Assembly (NCBI GenBank): GCA_020072785.1
Contig: JAIQGG010000003.1
Location: 186,001 to 250,000 of the forward strand
DNA length: 64,000 nucleotides
DNA from: Terriglobia bacterium
GTDB lineage: Bacteria; Acidobacteriota; Terriglobia; Acidiferrales; UBA7541
Direction of reading: 5' to 3'
Shown here: piece after piece, positions 25,814 to 34,637 of the stretch
How positions within the stretch are numbered: the stretch's first letter is position 1
How the letters are laid out: each line of letters opens with the position of its first letter
Program-made: the position numbers and the translations under genes
The notes under the pieces: generated by a model
The model's database searches: none
What the model saw: the letters and a program-made list of their open reading frames with translations, nothing else
What the model was told of the DNA's origin: nothing

Positions 25814-27607
25814 CTATTTGGGGCCTTCGAGCAGCAGGGGCAGGTCTGCCGTGCCGATGAACCCGCTGCGCGAGTCCACAACCCCGAGTCGCAGCATGTA
25901 GCGCCCCGGCGGCAATTCCAAATCCACGTGGTAAGCAAGTCCCTGTTGCTGGATCGCGGCGAAGTTGGCCGCTTTCAGTGTGGCTTTCGTCGCGACGTCC
26001 CGTTGTCCCGCAACCTTTCCATCTTCTTGATACGCCACGGCGTGAAACTCCAGGGCAAGCCGCTTGCTGCCACCCCCCGCATCTTCCACCGTGAGCGTGG
26101 TGGGATCTACGAGAAAGTCGGCCCCTACCTTCATTTTGGCGGCGGGCGCCGGCGGCACCACGCGCGCGTCAAACGTGACGCCGGTCGCCACCGGCGACGA
26201 CGCCCGCATCGCCATCCCCACTTCGGCTTCGTGTTGTTTCGAGGCCTTGGCTTCCTCGCCAAAGGGGTATGCGTAGTAGCCGTGCCGCGCGCGCACCGTC
26301 ACTCCGGGACGATTCACTTTCACCGCGATCTTGTGGAATTTTCCGTCGGCTTTCCCCTCGGGGGTATATCCCAGCAAATAGTACGAGGCGCCGTCCTGGG
26401 CGCTGAGGGCCACGGAATTATCCAGGTCGTTCCGATTTGTGAATACCTTGCCCCCTGTGTCGGCTGCGACCTGCTGCATGGTGGCCTGCGTCTCCTGCAG
26501 CGAGCGGCTGGCGAGCTGGACGTCCTGCGCATATTCCGCGCCGGCCTTCAGTTGACCCCCTGCGTTGAGACCTTGATCCTCCGCGCCGCCAAGCAATTGC
26601 CCGATCAGCCCCCGGGCATCCACCGGGTACACAGCCACCTGGGCGTCATTCAGGAGAGAAGCTGTTTCGCGTATCATGTCCTCGTAATCGTGCTCGATGC
26701 GCACGGCGTTCGGGTCGTTCACTGCATTCTCGCTGTATTGGATGATTCGCGAATAGGTGGCCAGCGGGAACGAACCCGTTACCCACACCAGATTCTTTCT
26801 CCCCGGCAGGCCAGCCACGGCCTGCGCAATGTACCGAAACGCCGTCAGCGTCGTCCCTACGCGCGCATCGGTCACCACGTTTGCTTGCTCCTCATAGAAA
26901 AGCTGCATCCGCGAAAGAGCCCTCTCAAGCTCCAGATCCACTCCTCCCCCGTGCAGTGACTCCGGTCTTGCCCCCGACCTCCGGCCCACTCGGGCATTGA
27001 TATCGGCGACTTGCATGGCCATCGATTCGTTTGGCCGGAAGCCTTGGATGGCGGCTTTGAGCAGCGCCGGGTCATCCGTGAAGTCCTGCAGGATCCGCAA
27101 CGAGGTAGACAGCGTGTAGACGGCGACCTGCTGCCCGGGTTGCAGCTGGGTGTCGAGGTATTTCAACAACTCCATCCGCGCCCGCGATTGGTCCTGGCTT
27201 CGCGTATTCAGCGCATCCAGCACCACGATCACCATCGGACCTGCCGGCACGCGGTATGCCGGACGATTGGTGGTGACGTTCGGCGGCAAGCTCGCACGCT
27301 GGCTGCGCAGCGCTCGCGCCACCTCCGCAGCCTGTTCGAACGAAACCGTGGTCACTTTCTGGGGTTTCCCGTCCTCCAGCACGGTGAAGTCCGGCGCACC
27401 GAGGCCCGTCACCATCTTCCCGTCCTTGTCCGTCACCAGGGCATCCACCAGAACCAGGCGCACAAAGGCCCGCACCGCCGGCGCAGGCGTTTCCGCTTTC
27501 TGTTCCTGTGCCCAAACCATGGCGCTCTGCGCCAGTGTCGCTCCCGCCAGAGCCATCGCCGCGACCAGCACCCGGATGCTTCCCCGCCATGCGTTTGCGT
27601 TTTTCAT
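25814..27607 (-). CDS. VWFA-related protein of the acidobacterial type
   Basis: A 597-residue exported protein with a signal peptide (about 1-34, ending VWAQ). An N-terminal beta domain contains DALVTDKDGKMVTGLGAPDF (about 55-74). A von Willebrand A domain follows (about 110-330), with VIVVLDALNTRSQDQSRAR in place of the classical DxSxS metal site. The C-terminal part has SYYLLGYTPEGKADGKFHKI (about 410-429) and VRARHGYYAY, hallmarks of the VWFA-related acidobacterial family. Function is not established; protein-protein contacts at the cell surface are assumed. The MIDAS residues look incomplete (D-x-L-N-T), which may mean loss of metal binding. A terminator follows. Confidence 0.88.
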   Translation of the reverse strand: MKNANAWRGSIRVLVAAMALAGATLAQSAMVWAQEQKAETPAPAVRAFVRLVLVDALVTDKDGKMVTGLGAPDFTVLEDGKPQKVTTVSFEQAAEVARALRSQRASLPPNVTTNRPAYRVPAGPMVIVVLDALNTRSQDQSRARMELLKYLDTQLQPGQQVAVYTLSTSLRILQDFTDDPALLKAAIQGFRPNESMAMQVADINARVGRRSGARPESLHGGGVDLELERALSRMQLFYEEQANVVTDARVGTTLTAFRYIAQAVAGLPGRKNLVWVTGSFPLATYSRIIQYSENAVNDPNAVRIEHDYEDMIRETASLLNDAQVAVYPVDARGLIGQLLGGAEDQGLNAGGQLKAGAEYAQDVQLASRSLQETQATMQQVAADTGGKVFTNRNDLDNSVALSAQDGASYYLLGYTPEGKADGKFHKIAVKVNRPGVTVRARHGYYAYPFGEEAKASKQHEAEVGMAMRASSPVATGVTFDARVVPPAPAAKMKVGADFLVDPTTLTVEDAGGGSKRLALEFHAVAYQEDGKVAGQRDVATKATLKAANFAAIQQQGLAYHVDLELPPGRYMLRLGVVDSRSGFIGTADLPLLLEGPK

Positions 27608-27702
27608 CTCACACCCCCGAAGTCATTTCTCTCTGCCTTACCGCAATAACACAACAAGCTATCTCCTAAAGGACTGGCCACTTACCGAACACCGTCATCC
27701 GC

Positions 27703-27719
27703 GGGTGGCACATCCAATT
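27703..27719 (+). repeat. Direct repeat copy 1 (GGGTGGCACATCCAATT)
   Basis: A 17-base sequence identical to 29307-29323. The two copies flank the TolB-like gene in the same orientation. Origin unknown; see findings. Confidence 0.7.
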
Positions 27720-27821
27720 GCCAGATTTTCCTTTTGACAGCACGCCCCGGCGAGAGGATATCACTCTTGCAATTCATTTCGGCGTACAAATACGGGAGTG
27801 CCTTTCTCGCGATTTTGTAGC

Positions 27822-27839
27822 GCCGGGCTTCAGCCCGGC
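27822..27839. repeat. REP-like palindrome
   Basis: GCCGGGCT and AGCCCGGC with a 2-base loop, preceded by TTGTAGC. The 14 bases TTGTAGCGCCGGGC recur at 60512-60525, and a similar palindrome is at 56623-56642, so this looks like a dispersed element. Confidence 0.6.
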
Positions 27840-27963
27840 ATCTTCCTCCTGCGCGGGCCGCCGCAAAAGCATCCGCCACGCACGGCCGCAACCATAGGCC
27901 CGCAGCAACCCGCCTTCGATTCCTCGCATCTTTGCGGCTAAGGAAAAAGGCGGCGAGAAACCC

Positions 27964-29301
27964 ATGCCTTCAGATAATTCAAGTTGGTTCATGCGGTGGG
28001 TGCTTGCAGTGGCCGGAGTCACTCTTTGCTGCGCGCTGCCTTTGAGCATGCCGGCGCAAGTGAATTCACCGAATGTCGCGCCCAGCCAAGTTTTCCGTAT
28101 TGTTTACGACAGAATGAGAAATGTCCCGCTGGCAATGGACGCACCCCTGTTCAAGAATATCTATGCAATAAACAGCGACGGCAGCGGCGAAGAGCAACTC
28201 ACGGAAGACAATCACAGCTTCAATCCTGTCCTGTCTCCCGACGGAACGAAAATCGCCTACATTCACATCAAACCAGAAACCTGCGAAGGCTGTCTATTGC
28301 CCGCAGAGTACGAGATCTATGTAATGAATGCGGATGGAACAGGTCCGCATGTTGTGGCTGGCATGGTGGGGCCTGACGCGAAGATATGCTGGTCGCCAGA
28401 CGAAAAAACATTGTCCTACACAGGATTTCCGGTTGAATCCAATCAAAATGTCCCCTTCGCGCCAGAATCTCCACTTTATCTCGTGCAACTGGGCAGCACA
28501 GCATCACCACGGCTGCTGAGTCACGAGATTGGGGACACTTTCGAGTGGTCTCCAGACGGCAAGTGGATCGCGCACGGTTGCCCCGCTCCGCAAAAAGATT
28601 CCCGGTCGCGCATCCGCCTCTGCCTTTCGGAAACGGGCAAGGGAGAACACTTCAAAGTTTTGCCTGAGGGGGCGTTTCCCTATGGCTTTTCGTGGTCGCC
28701 GGATGGCACTCGGTTAGCCTATGTCGTCGCGGGCAAGAATACTTCCGCACTTTTCGTTGCGGGAACTGATGGTTCCCCGCCAAAATCGCTGACGGAGGTG
28801 AACTCCGTCATCATTGCCCCGCAATGGTCCCCTGACGGGAAGCAGATCGTTTTCTCGGATTCGGGGCATGGCAAGAGGGCGGTTTATGTAATGAACGCAG
28901 ATGGCGCGGCCCGTCAGCGACTCACCGACCCAAAACTCAGAGCAGCGAGCCCGATGTGGTCACCCGACGGAAAGCAGATCGTATTTACCGGGGTTGTTCA
29001 TGACAGGCCTCAGACCTATTTGGTGAATGCCGATGGATCCGAACTACGCATAGTCACGCATGACGAGAAGATGGGGTGCAGGAACATCGCGTGGCTCAGG
29101 GATAGCAGGCTCCTCTTGCTCCGCTGTGGATACCCACAACCATCTCCGACCTTTCCGATGGCCGCTTCAAATGAAAACCTCTACGTCGTAGCGGTTGACC
29201 CTGCCGGCCAGCCGCGTCAATTGACGAAAGACGGCATCGGCGCCATTTCCTTCGCGCCGGTCAATCCCGGTCCAAGGCGTGCAGGCCCAACAAGTCCATA
29301 A
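27964..29301 (+). CDS. TolB-like beta-propeller protein (PD40 repeats)
   Basis: A 445-residue exported protein with a signal peptide (about 1-32, ending SMPAQ). It carries at least five WD40-like PD40 repeats, each with a WSPDGKQIVF-like core (for example about residues 108-117, 193-202, 237-246, 281-290, 327-336) alternating with YVMNADGT-like strands. The fold is the propeller seen in TolB, which binds proteins in the periplasm. It lacks the N-terminal domain of true TolB, so a separate role is likely. Base composition is clearly lower in G+C than its neighbours (29 of 60 in the line at 28081 against 41 of 60 at 23041), and it sits between two direct repeats. Confidence 0.85.
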   Translation: MPSDNSSWFMRWVLAVAGVTLCCALPLSMPAQVNSPNVAPSQVFRIVYDRMRNVPLAMDAPLFKNIYAINSDGSGEEQLTEDNHSFNPVLSPDGTKIAYIHIKPETCEGCLLPAEYEIYVMNADGTGPHVVAGMVGPDAKICWSPDEKTLSYTGFPVESNQNVPFAPESPLYLVQLGSTASPRLLSHEIGDTFEWSPDGKWIAHGCPAPQKDSRSRIRLCLSETGKGEHFKVLPEGAFPYGFSWSPDGTRLAYVVAGKNTSALFVAGTDGSPPKSLTEVNSVIIAPQWSPDGKQIVFSDSGHGKRAVYVMNADGAARQRLTDPKLRAASPMWSPDGKQIVFTGVVHDRPQTYLVNADGSELRIVTHDEKMGCRNIAWLRDSRLLLLRCGYPQPSPTFPMAASNENLYVVAVDPAGQPRQLTKDGIGAISFAPVNPGPRRAGPTSP

Positions 29302-29306
29302 AAGGT

Positions 29307-29323
29307 GGGTGGCACATCCAATT
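29307..29323 (+). repeat. Direct repeat copy 2 (GGGTGGCACATCCAATT)
   Basis: Identical to 27703-27719. It begins 6 bases after the TolB-like stop codon. Confidence 0.7.
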
Positions 29324-29447
29324 CCGTGATTTCTTGGCCACACGACTCGGCAAGACGCACCCTCGCCTCCGCACGTCTCCATAAATGGAATAAGTGCTAT
29401 CTTCTCATCGTGCTTTTTCACCAAGAACTAACTGGGAGGTAGTTCAG

Positions 29448-30404
29448 TTGGCCACTTGCTTCGCACGTTCTATTCGCTTTCTTGTCGTGGCACTGATGCT
29501 GCTGGGCTTCGAGGTCCCCGCTGGCGCGGCACCCGACCTTGAACAGGAGCTCGCCCAGATGTTCGTCGGGCACTCTCTCACACTCCGCAATTTCTACCAG
29601 GGCAGGGACCTCCGCTACGGAAGCGACGGGCGGCTGCTGGGCAAAGCCGAACCCGGATACTGGTCCCGGGATGGCATGGTCGAAATCTTTTCCGTGAAGC
29701 TTTTAAAGAACAATGAGTTGATCATGCAGGGGAAGCGCAGCTGTGTGCTCTTTGATCCGGCAAAGGGCGAGTTGGCCGACGTCTGGACTGGTGACCGGGT
29801 TCAAATTACGGTGGAGCTCAAACCCGAGCAGCTTACTTTGCAGGCGGTCATTCCCATACTGCAAAGAGTTCTTCTGACGAGCCAAGACAGACTCGAGGAT
29901 CTTGTTCCGCAATACTGGACAAACTGCCTCCGGCGAAAAGTGAATCGGCCCGACAAACATTCTCCGTGGGAGTGCGTGGCCCTGGACAAGCAACAAGTGC
30001 CTGATTTTGCCGGCAAAGAGATCGCCTGGGAAACGCGGCCGCCCGATACGACTCTTCACAACGGGATGCAACTTTACGCCCTCAATTACCGCGTGGGTTA
30101 CCTGGCGGAAAAGGGGATGACCGTGCCCCAACTCCTGGCTGGCCCTGTCCCGATCTTTCAGTGGCAGCAAAGGCGAACGAAATTCGTCGCTGTAACCCTG
30201 GTGCTTTCTCTCACCGTGGGAGAGGACGGCAAGCCAGGCGACATTTTTATTGTCAGCCCGGCGGGTATGGGGGTAGACGATGAGGCAGCGGAAGCGGTGG
30301 CAAAATGGAAGTTCAGTCCGGCCACCTGCCAGGGCCAGCCCTGTGCTGTGCATGCGCGCGTGTTTTTCGAGTTCTCCGATCCGACGAGCCCGTTCCTGCG
30401 GTAG
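29448..30404 (+). CDS. Exported protein with TonB C-terminal-like domain
   Basis: A 318-residue protein. TTG at 29448 is chosen as start because GGGAGG (29434-29439) lies 8 bases before it and a signal peptide (1-25, ending PAGAA) begins there. The middle (30-230) matches no family I recognise. The last 75 residues resemble a TonB C-terminal domain: VTLVLSLTVGEDGKPGDIFI, then GVDDEAAEAVAKWKFSPA and a final VFFEF strand. There is no N-terminal membrane anchor with proline spacer as in a true energy transducer, so it may only borrow the fold. It follows the TolB-like gene by 146 bases and shares its lower G+C. Confidence 0.8.
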   Translation: MATCFARSIRFLVVALMLLGFEVPAGAAPDLEQELAQMFVGHSLTLRNFYQGRDLRYGSDGRLLGKAEPGYWSRDGMVEIFSVKLLKNNELIMQGKRSCVLFDPAKGELADVWTGDRVQITVELKPEQLTLQAVIPILQRVLLTSQDRLEDLVPQYWTNCLRRKVNRPDKHSPWECVALDKQQVPDFAGKEIAWETRPPDTTLHNGMQLYALNYRVGYLAEKGMTVPQLLAGPVPIFQWQQRRTKFVAVTLVLSLTVGEDGKPGDIFIVSPAGMGVDDEAAEAVAKWKFSPATCQGQPCAVHARVFFEFSDPTSPFLR

Positions 30405-30431
30405 AAATCCTCGTGGGTTGGTATCCTTTGT

Positions 30432-30458
30432 CATGCGGCAAGGCTTGGGTGCCGCATG
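30432..30458. repeat. Inverted repeat between convergent genes
   Basis: CATGCGGCA (30432-30440) and TGCCGCATG (30450-30458) form a 9-bp stem with a 9-base loop between the TonB-like gene and the convergent phosphatase-superfamily gene. It shares the GGGTGCCGCAT core with the terminator hairpin at 25731-25770. No T-run on either side. Confidence 0.5.
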
Positions 30459-30538
30459 GCTTGACGAAGTCAAAGCGTGCGGGTTTTGAGTTTTCGGACG
30501 ACAAGAGAAAAACAATCTCCGCAGTTTTGTCGCGGCCG

Positions 30539-31936
30539 CTACGCGCGGGAGCGGAGGGAGCGGCCCTGCATGGCGGAGGGGATGTCGTAGCCGGCAAGGT
30601 CGAGGAGCGTCGGCGAGACGTCCAGGAGGTGCGCGCCCTGGAATTCGCCGCGCAACTCCGAGCCGGGGGCGTAGAGGATGAAGGTACCGAACTGGGCGTG
30701 GTTGCAGGCGTCCGGGCCGGTGTCGTTTTCCTCGACATGGATGCGGCCGTGGCCCACGCTGCCGATGGAGCGCCAGTAGAGCCCGCCGAAATGCACGATG
30801 AGGTCGGGAGCGACGTTGCGCACTTTGCGGTAGATCTCCTCGGGCTTGAAGACCAGGGAGTTGAGCGGCTTCCCGGCCGGATCCGTCAGGGCTTCCAGCT
30901 TGTGCTTCATCTCGTCGCGAAACGCTTCGTATTGCGCGGCGGGAATGACGCCGCGCGGCTCGCGGCCGGCGACGTTGAAGAAGACGCGCGCGTAGTAGCC
31001 GCCCTCGCTCCACACCCTGGTCTTGGCCCAGTTCACTTTGATCTTGGCGAAGGGCGTGACTTCCTTGGGCATTTCGTCCACCACCAGCAGGCCCTCGCGA
31101 ATCAGCCATTCGTTCACGGCAAAGCCGCCGTCCAGGCGCTGCGCGCCGTGGTCGGAAACCACCAGCACCACGGCCTTCCCCTCGAGCATTTCCAGCACCG
31201 CGCCGATCTGCTCGTCCAGCCACAGATAGTAATCGGGGATGACGCTTTCGTAGGGGTTGCCGGGCTTGTAGTGGATGTGCTTGGGGTCGAAGGAATCCCA
31301 GAAGCCGTGGTGCACGCGGTCGAGGCCGATGTCCACGTAGTGGAAGTAGTCCCACTCCTTCTCCGCGAGCAGCCAGCGCACCACTTTCCAGTGCTTGCGG
31401 CTCATGGCGAAGATCTGCTCGCGCAGCCAGGCCTTGTCGTCGGTGCGGAAACCCGGCACATCCACGGCGTACTCGCCCACCAGCGCGCGGATCTCCTGGC
31501 CGATCTCCGCCGGGTAGGTGAATTCGTTCTTCATCGGGTCGGGATTGAGGAAGCAGCCGATGCGGATGCCTTGGAGCGGCTTCGGCGGGTAGCCCGGCGG
31601 CAGACCCATAACGATGGAGCGCTTGCCGTGGCTCGCGAGGTGATCCCAGATGGCCGGCTCGGTGATCGACCGCGAATCCACAAAGCCCAGGCCGCCATAC
31701 ATGCGATTGGCGCGGTTGCGGAAGCCGTACACGCCGAGCGAGCCGGGGTCCTGGCTGGTGGCCATGCACATCCACGCCGGCACGGTGATCGGCGGAATGA
31801 CGCTCTCGAGGCGGCCCCACGTGCCCAGGCCCATCAGCTGGCGCAGATTCTTCAGCCGGGCGTCGCCGAAGACGATCTCCGGCGCGGCGCAATCGAGCCC
31901 CAGAACGCAGATTTTCGGATGCGCAGCGTTGGCCAT
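30539..31936 (-). CDS. Cytosolic alkaline-phosphatase-superfamily phosphodiesterase-like enzyme
   Basis: A 465-residue protein without a signal peptide. The metal-site Asp is in KICVLGLDCAAPE (residues 9-21). The nucleophile region is IPPITVPAWMCMATSQDPG, giving Thr at the catalytic position. VVSDHGAQRLDGGFAVNEW gives the second metal site, and a C-terminal GRIHVEENDTGPDA segment and the closing DVSPTLLDLAGYDIP are typical of the family. It is divergent from sat-cysC, with only 153 bases between, and being cytosolic could act on a nucleotide such as APS, PAPS or PAP; this is inference from place only. It differs from the exported paralogues elsewhere in the window in lacking the GICRFYLK segment. 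Confidence 0.83.
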   Translation of the reverse strand: MANAAHPKICVLGLDCAAPEIVFGDARLKNLRQLMGLGTWGRLESVIPPITVPAWMCMATSQDPGSLGVYGFRNRANRMYGGLGFVDSRSITEPAIWDHLASHGKRSIVMGLPPGYPPKPLQGIRIGCFLNPDPMKNEFTYPAEIGQEIRALVGEYAVDVPGFRTDDKAWLREQIFAMSRKHWKVVRWLLAEKEWDYFHYVDIGLDRVHHGFWDSFDPKHIHYKPGNPYESVIPDYYLWLDEQIGAVLEMLEGKAVVLVVSDHGAQRLDGGFAVNEWLIREGLLVVDEMPKEVTPFAKIKVNWAKTRVWSEGGYYARVFFNVAGREPRGVIPAAQYEAFRDEMKHKLEALTDPAGKPLNSLVFKPEEIYRKVRNVAPDLIVHFGGLYWRSIGSVGHGRIHVEENDTGPDACNHAQFGTFILYAPGSELRGEFQGAHLLDVSPTLLDLAGYDIPSAMQGRSLRSRA

Positions 31937-31985
31937 GTGGACCGTCCCTTTCGTCTATGCGCTGGAAGAGCCGCCGCGAGCTTCG

Positions 31986-32014
31986 TTGACCGCCTCGCGG
32001 GGGTGTATTATAAA
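31986..32014 (+). promoter_or_regulatory. Promoter of sat-cysC
   Basis: TTGACC (31986-31991), 17-base spacer, TATAAA (32009-32014): a near-consensus sigma-70 promoter. Transcription would begin near 32021, about 70 bases before the sat ATG. Confidence 0.7.
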
Positions 32015-32089
32015 CGTAAGGTTGAGATTCGCGACGAAGTTTGCGTGCCCGAGCGCACGCCGGCAGGAACGGAGCACGACCCCGACTTC

Positions 32090-33247
32090 ATGATCCCCAA
32101 TCGCCCGCACGGCGGCAGACTCATTAACCGCATACCCGAAGGAAAAGCCCGCGAAGAGTGGCTCGCGCGCGCCGCCAAGCTGCCCCGGGTGCGCCTGAAT
32201 TCGCGCCAGCTCTCCGACGCCGAGTTGATCGCCGTCGGGGCCTTCTCTCCGCTCGAAGGCTTTCTGGGCAGCCGCGACTACGCGCGCGTCCTCGCCGAAG
32301 AGCGTCTGGCCGATGACACCGTGTGGACCATTCCCGTGACCCTGGCGGTCAGCGAAGAGACACAACGCGCTGTCGCCACGGCCGAAACCGTGGCCCTCAC
32401 CGACGACAATGACCGCGTCGTCGCTGTGATGGAGCTGCAGGAAATCTTCCACTACGACCGCGAGCGCGAAGCCCAGTGCGTCCTGCGCACCACCGACGCT
32501 GCGCACCCCGGCGTGCGCTACCTGCAAAGCACCGGCGAATACTGCCTGGCCGGGCCCATCCATCTGCTGGAGCGGCGCCAGGACAAGCTTACCGAGAACT
32601 ACCGCCTGGACCCCAAGGAGACACGCTACCTGTTTGCACAGCGCGGCTGGAAGACCATCGTGGCGTTTCAGACGCGCAACCCGGTGCACCGCGCCCACGA
32701 ATACATCCTGAAGTGCGCGCTGGAAACCGTAGACGGCCTGCTGCTGCATCCGCTTGTCGGGGACACCCGCGACGAGGACATTCCCGCCGACGTCCGCATC
32801 CAGTGCTACCTGGCGCTGCTGGGCAATACCCTGCCCGCCACGCGCACGGTCTTCAGCGTCTATCCCGCGGCGATGCGCTATGCCGGACCGCGCGAGGCCA
32901 TCTTCCACGCCATCGCCCGCAAAAATTACGGCTGCACGCACTTCATCGTGGGGCGCGATCACGCCGGCGTCGGCAACTTCTACGGGCCCTTCGACGCCCA
33001 GAAGAAATTCTTCGATTTCGCCCCGGAGGAGCTGGGCATCACGCCCTTCTGCTTCGACGCCACCTTCTACTGCAGGAAGTGCGCCCAGGTGGCTTCGGAA
33101 AAGACCTGCTCGCACGGGCCGGAGCACCGCCTGGTCCTCAGCGGCACCAAGGTGCGCGAAATGCTGCGCAACGGCGAGGGCTTGCCGGTGGAGTTCACGC
33201 GCCCGGAAGTGGCCGCGATCCTGGAAAAGGCGTACCGCGAGAAATGA
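32090..33247 (+). CDS. sat: Sulfate adenylyltransferase (ATP sulfurylase)
   Basis: A 385-residue single-chain ATP sulfurylase, which makes adenosine 5'-phosphosulfate from ATP and sulfate. The N-terminal PUA-like domain starts PHGGRLINR and has [11 protein letters not shown]. The catalytic motifs are [12 protein letters not shown] (HxxH), GRDHAGVG and the late [12 protein letters not shown]-x2-C...C-x-H cluster (FYCRKC to TCSHG) near residues 327-343 matches the zinc site of thermophile-type enzymes. ATG at 32090 matches the usual family start; an in-frame GTG at 32045 would add 15 residues. The stop overlaps the cysC start. No reductase genes for APS or sulfite are in the window, so use for assimilation or for sulfation cannot be told apart. 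Confidence 0.95.
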   Translation: MIPNRPHGGRLINRIPEGKAREEWLARAAKLPRVRLNSRQLSDAELIAVGAFSPLEGFLGSRDYARVLAEERLADDTVWTIPVTLAVSEETQRAVATAETVALTDDNDRVVAVMELQEIFHYDREREAQCVLRTTDAAHPGVRYLQSTGEYCLAGPIHLLERRQDKLTENYRLDPKETRYLFAQRGWKTIVAFQTRNPVHRAHEYILKCALETVDGLLLHPLVGDTRDEDIPADVRIQCYLALLGNTLPATRTVFSVYPAAMRYAGPREAIFHAIARKNYGCTHFIVGRDHAGVGNFYGPFDAQKKFFDFAPEELGITPFCFDATFYCRKCAQVASEKTCSHGPEHRLVLSGTKVREMLRNGEGLPVEFTRPEVAAILEKAYREK

Positions 33248-33861
33248 CAAAAGCAACGAAGGGCTTCACGGTGTGGTTCACGGGCTTGCCCTCGGCGGGC
33301 AAGTCCACGCTGGCGGAATTGCTGGCTCCCGAGCTGCGCCGGCGCGGCCACGGCGTGGAAGTGCTGGACGGCGACGTGGTGCGCACGCACCTGTGCAAGG
33401 GCCTGGGCTTCAGCAAAGAGGATCGCGACGAAAATATCCGGCGCATCGGCTTCGTCTGCGCCATGGTCACCCGGCACGGCGGCGCGGCCATCGCCGCCGC
33501 CATTTCTCCTTACCGCGCCATCCGCGACGAAGTGCGCGCCACGGTCGGCAATTTCGTGGAAATCTACGTGCAAACGGCGGTGGAAACCTGCATCCAGCGG
33601 GACGTCAAGGGCCTCTACAAGAAAGCGCTGGCCGGCGAGATCAAGGGCTTTACCGGCGTGGACGACCCCTACGAGGCTCCCGTGAATCCCGAGCTGACCA
33701 TCGCGACCGAATCGGAGAGCCCGCAGCAATCCGCCGCGCGCATTCTCCGCAAGCTCGAAGAACTGGGTTACGTCGCGCCGCTGCCCGGCTCCGCCCACGC
33801 TCCCGAGGAAGAAGCGCGCATCCGCGCCCGCCTGGTGCGCCTCGGCTACCTCGCTTCCTGA
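33244..33861 (+). CDS. cysC: Adenylyl-sulfate kinase
   Basis: A 205-residue APS kinase producing PAPS. The P-loop is GLPSAGKST (about 14-22), followed by [20 protein letters not shown] and the substrate segment [12 protein letters not shown]. The ATG overlaps the sat stop by four bases, so both activation steps are co-translated. After the normal domain end there is an extra tail of about 35 residues. It contains the pattern [11 protein letters not shown] and, at the very end, [12 protein letters not shown], like the end of the sulfatase-like domains and the small protein at 9946. Many bacteria assimilate sulfate straight from APS, so a PAPS maker may point to sulfotransferases elsewhere. Confidence 0.95.
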   Translation: MTKATKGFTVWFTGLPSAGKSTLAELLAPELRRRGHGVEVLDGDVVRTHLCKGLGFSKEDRDENIRRIGFVCAMVTRHGGAAIAAAISPYRAIRDEVRATVGNFVEIYVQTAVETCIQRDVKGLYKKALAGEIKGFTGVDDPYEAPVNPELTIATESESPQQSAARILRKLEELGYVAPLPGSAHAPEEEARIRARLVRLGYLAS

Positions 33862-33937
33862 CGGCGTCCCGCTTCCGCCCCAGCCACCCACCGTAGCAGA
33901 AATGCCGGACCGCGAGCATTGTTCTCACTTCTTTTTG

Positions 33938-34165
33938 TCATCCGTTCGCGGTTTCCTTAAGGGGCGCCATGCAGTAGCCGCATCGCGGGTCTTGCTGGCC
34001 GGGCCTGTAGAAGAGGGGACTGTAGCACTGGTGACAATAAAGAATCACCTTCGACTTGCATTTCGGACAGAACAGGGAAGGAATTTTGAAATGGCTGTCT
34101 TTGTCTGCTTGCATATCGAAAGTATAGATACACGATTCTTTCGAGCAAATCGCAAAGGGCGGCAT
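33938..34165 (-). CDS. Small zinc-ribbon protein
   Basis: A 75-residue protein with four cysteine pairs or near-pairs: CSKESC (7-12), CPKC (33-36), CHQC (44-47) and CGYC (62-65). The last three fit a double zinc-ribbon. GGAGGGAG lies 7 bases before the ATG, supporting it as a real gene. It is the last of five closely spaced minus-strand genes (STAS, FNR-like, two receiver-like, this). Such proteins often bind a partner protein or nucleic acid; the sequence gives no more. Confidence 0.7.
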   Translation of the reverse strand: MPPFAICSKESCIYTFDMQADKDSHFKIPSLFCPKCKSKVILYCHQCYSPLFYRPGQQDPRCGYCMAPLKETANG

Positions 34166-34213
34166 TCCGAGGCTCCCTCCCGGATGTTTTATACATGTGT
34201 GGACATTACACGC

Positions 34214-34612
34214 TCATGAATGCGCCAGTTCTCGGGAATCACCCGCGGCCTTGAGCTTGTCCACCAACTGATCGAGAATCTTGGCGAATTCGCCCGGTTG
34301 CAGCGCGAGCGCCCCCGGGCATTCTTGGCCGTGCAATACGGCCGGCAGCCATAAGCAGCCGTTCTCCACGCGGTGCGAACGGAACAGGCTTGCGGACGAG
34401 CCGATCGTGGAAGCGACGAGCGGGCCGATGCCTTCCCGGCTGTCGCAGCAGAGGACCAGATCGAAGGCCAGCTCGCGAACGAGCCGGGCGCCGTCCGCAT
34501 TCGAGGTGGCGATCCGGCACTCGCACCCGCGTTTCTCCAAACGCTGGGATAGAAACGAATACCCAGTGGGACGCTCCCCCACCAGGAGAACCTTTACCGG
34601 CTCCGAAGCCAT
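34214..34612 (-). CDS. Degenerate receiver-domain-like protein 1
   Basis: A 132-residue stand-alone protein with CheY-like alternation. VKVLLVGERPTGYSFL is strand 1, DLVLCCDS is strand 3 with an Asp at the phosphorylation position, and LDQLVDKLKAAG is the last helix. The paired acids after strand 1 are replaced (GERP) and the conserved Lys of strand 5 is missing, so normal phosphorylation is doubtful. ATG at 34612 lies behind GGGAGC and is preferred to the longer frame. It follows a second receiver-like gene by 25 bases. Function may be as an unphosphorylated partner or adaptor. Confidence 0.65.
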   Translation of the reverse strand: MASEPVKVLLVGERPTGYSFLSQRLEKRGCECRIATSNADGARLVRELAFDLVLCCDSREGIGPLVASTIGSSASLFRSHRVENGCLWLPAVLHGQECPGALALQPGEFAKILDQLVDKLKAAGDSRELAHS

Positions 34613-34637
34613 GTGCTCCCTTCCTGCGAATGCCTGC

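Larger units (their letters stand above)
27608..27963. other. Intergenic region with palindromic and direct repeats
   Basis: About 350 bases between divergent genes with no supported gene. It holds GGGTGGCACATCCAATT (27703-27719), repeated at 29307-29323, a perfect TTGACA (27734-27739) without a good -10 box, and the palindrome GCCGGGCTTCAGCCCGGC (27822-27839). G+C is visibly lower than in the flanks up to 27720. Confidence 0.5.
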
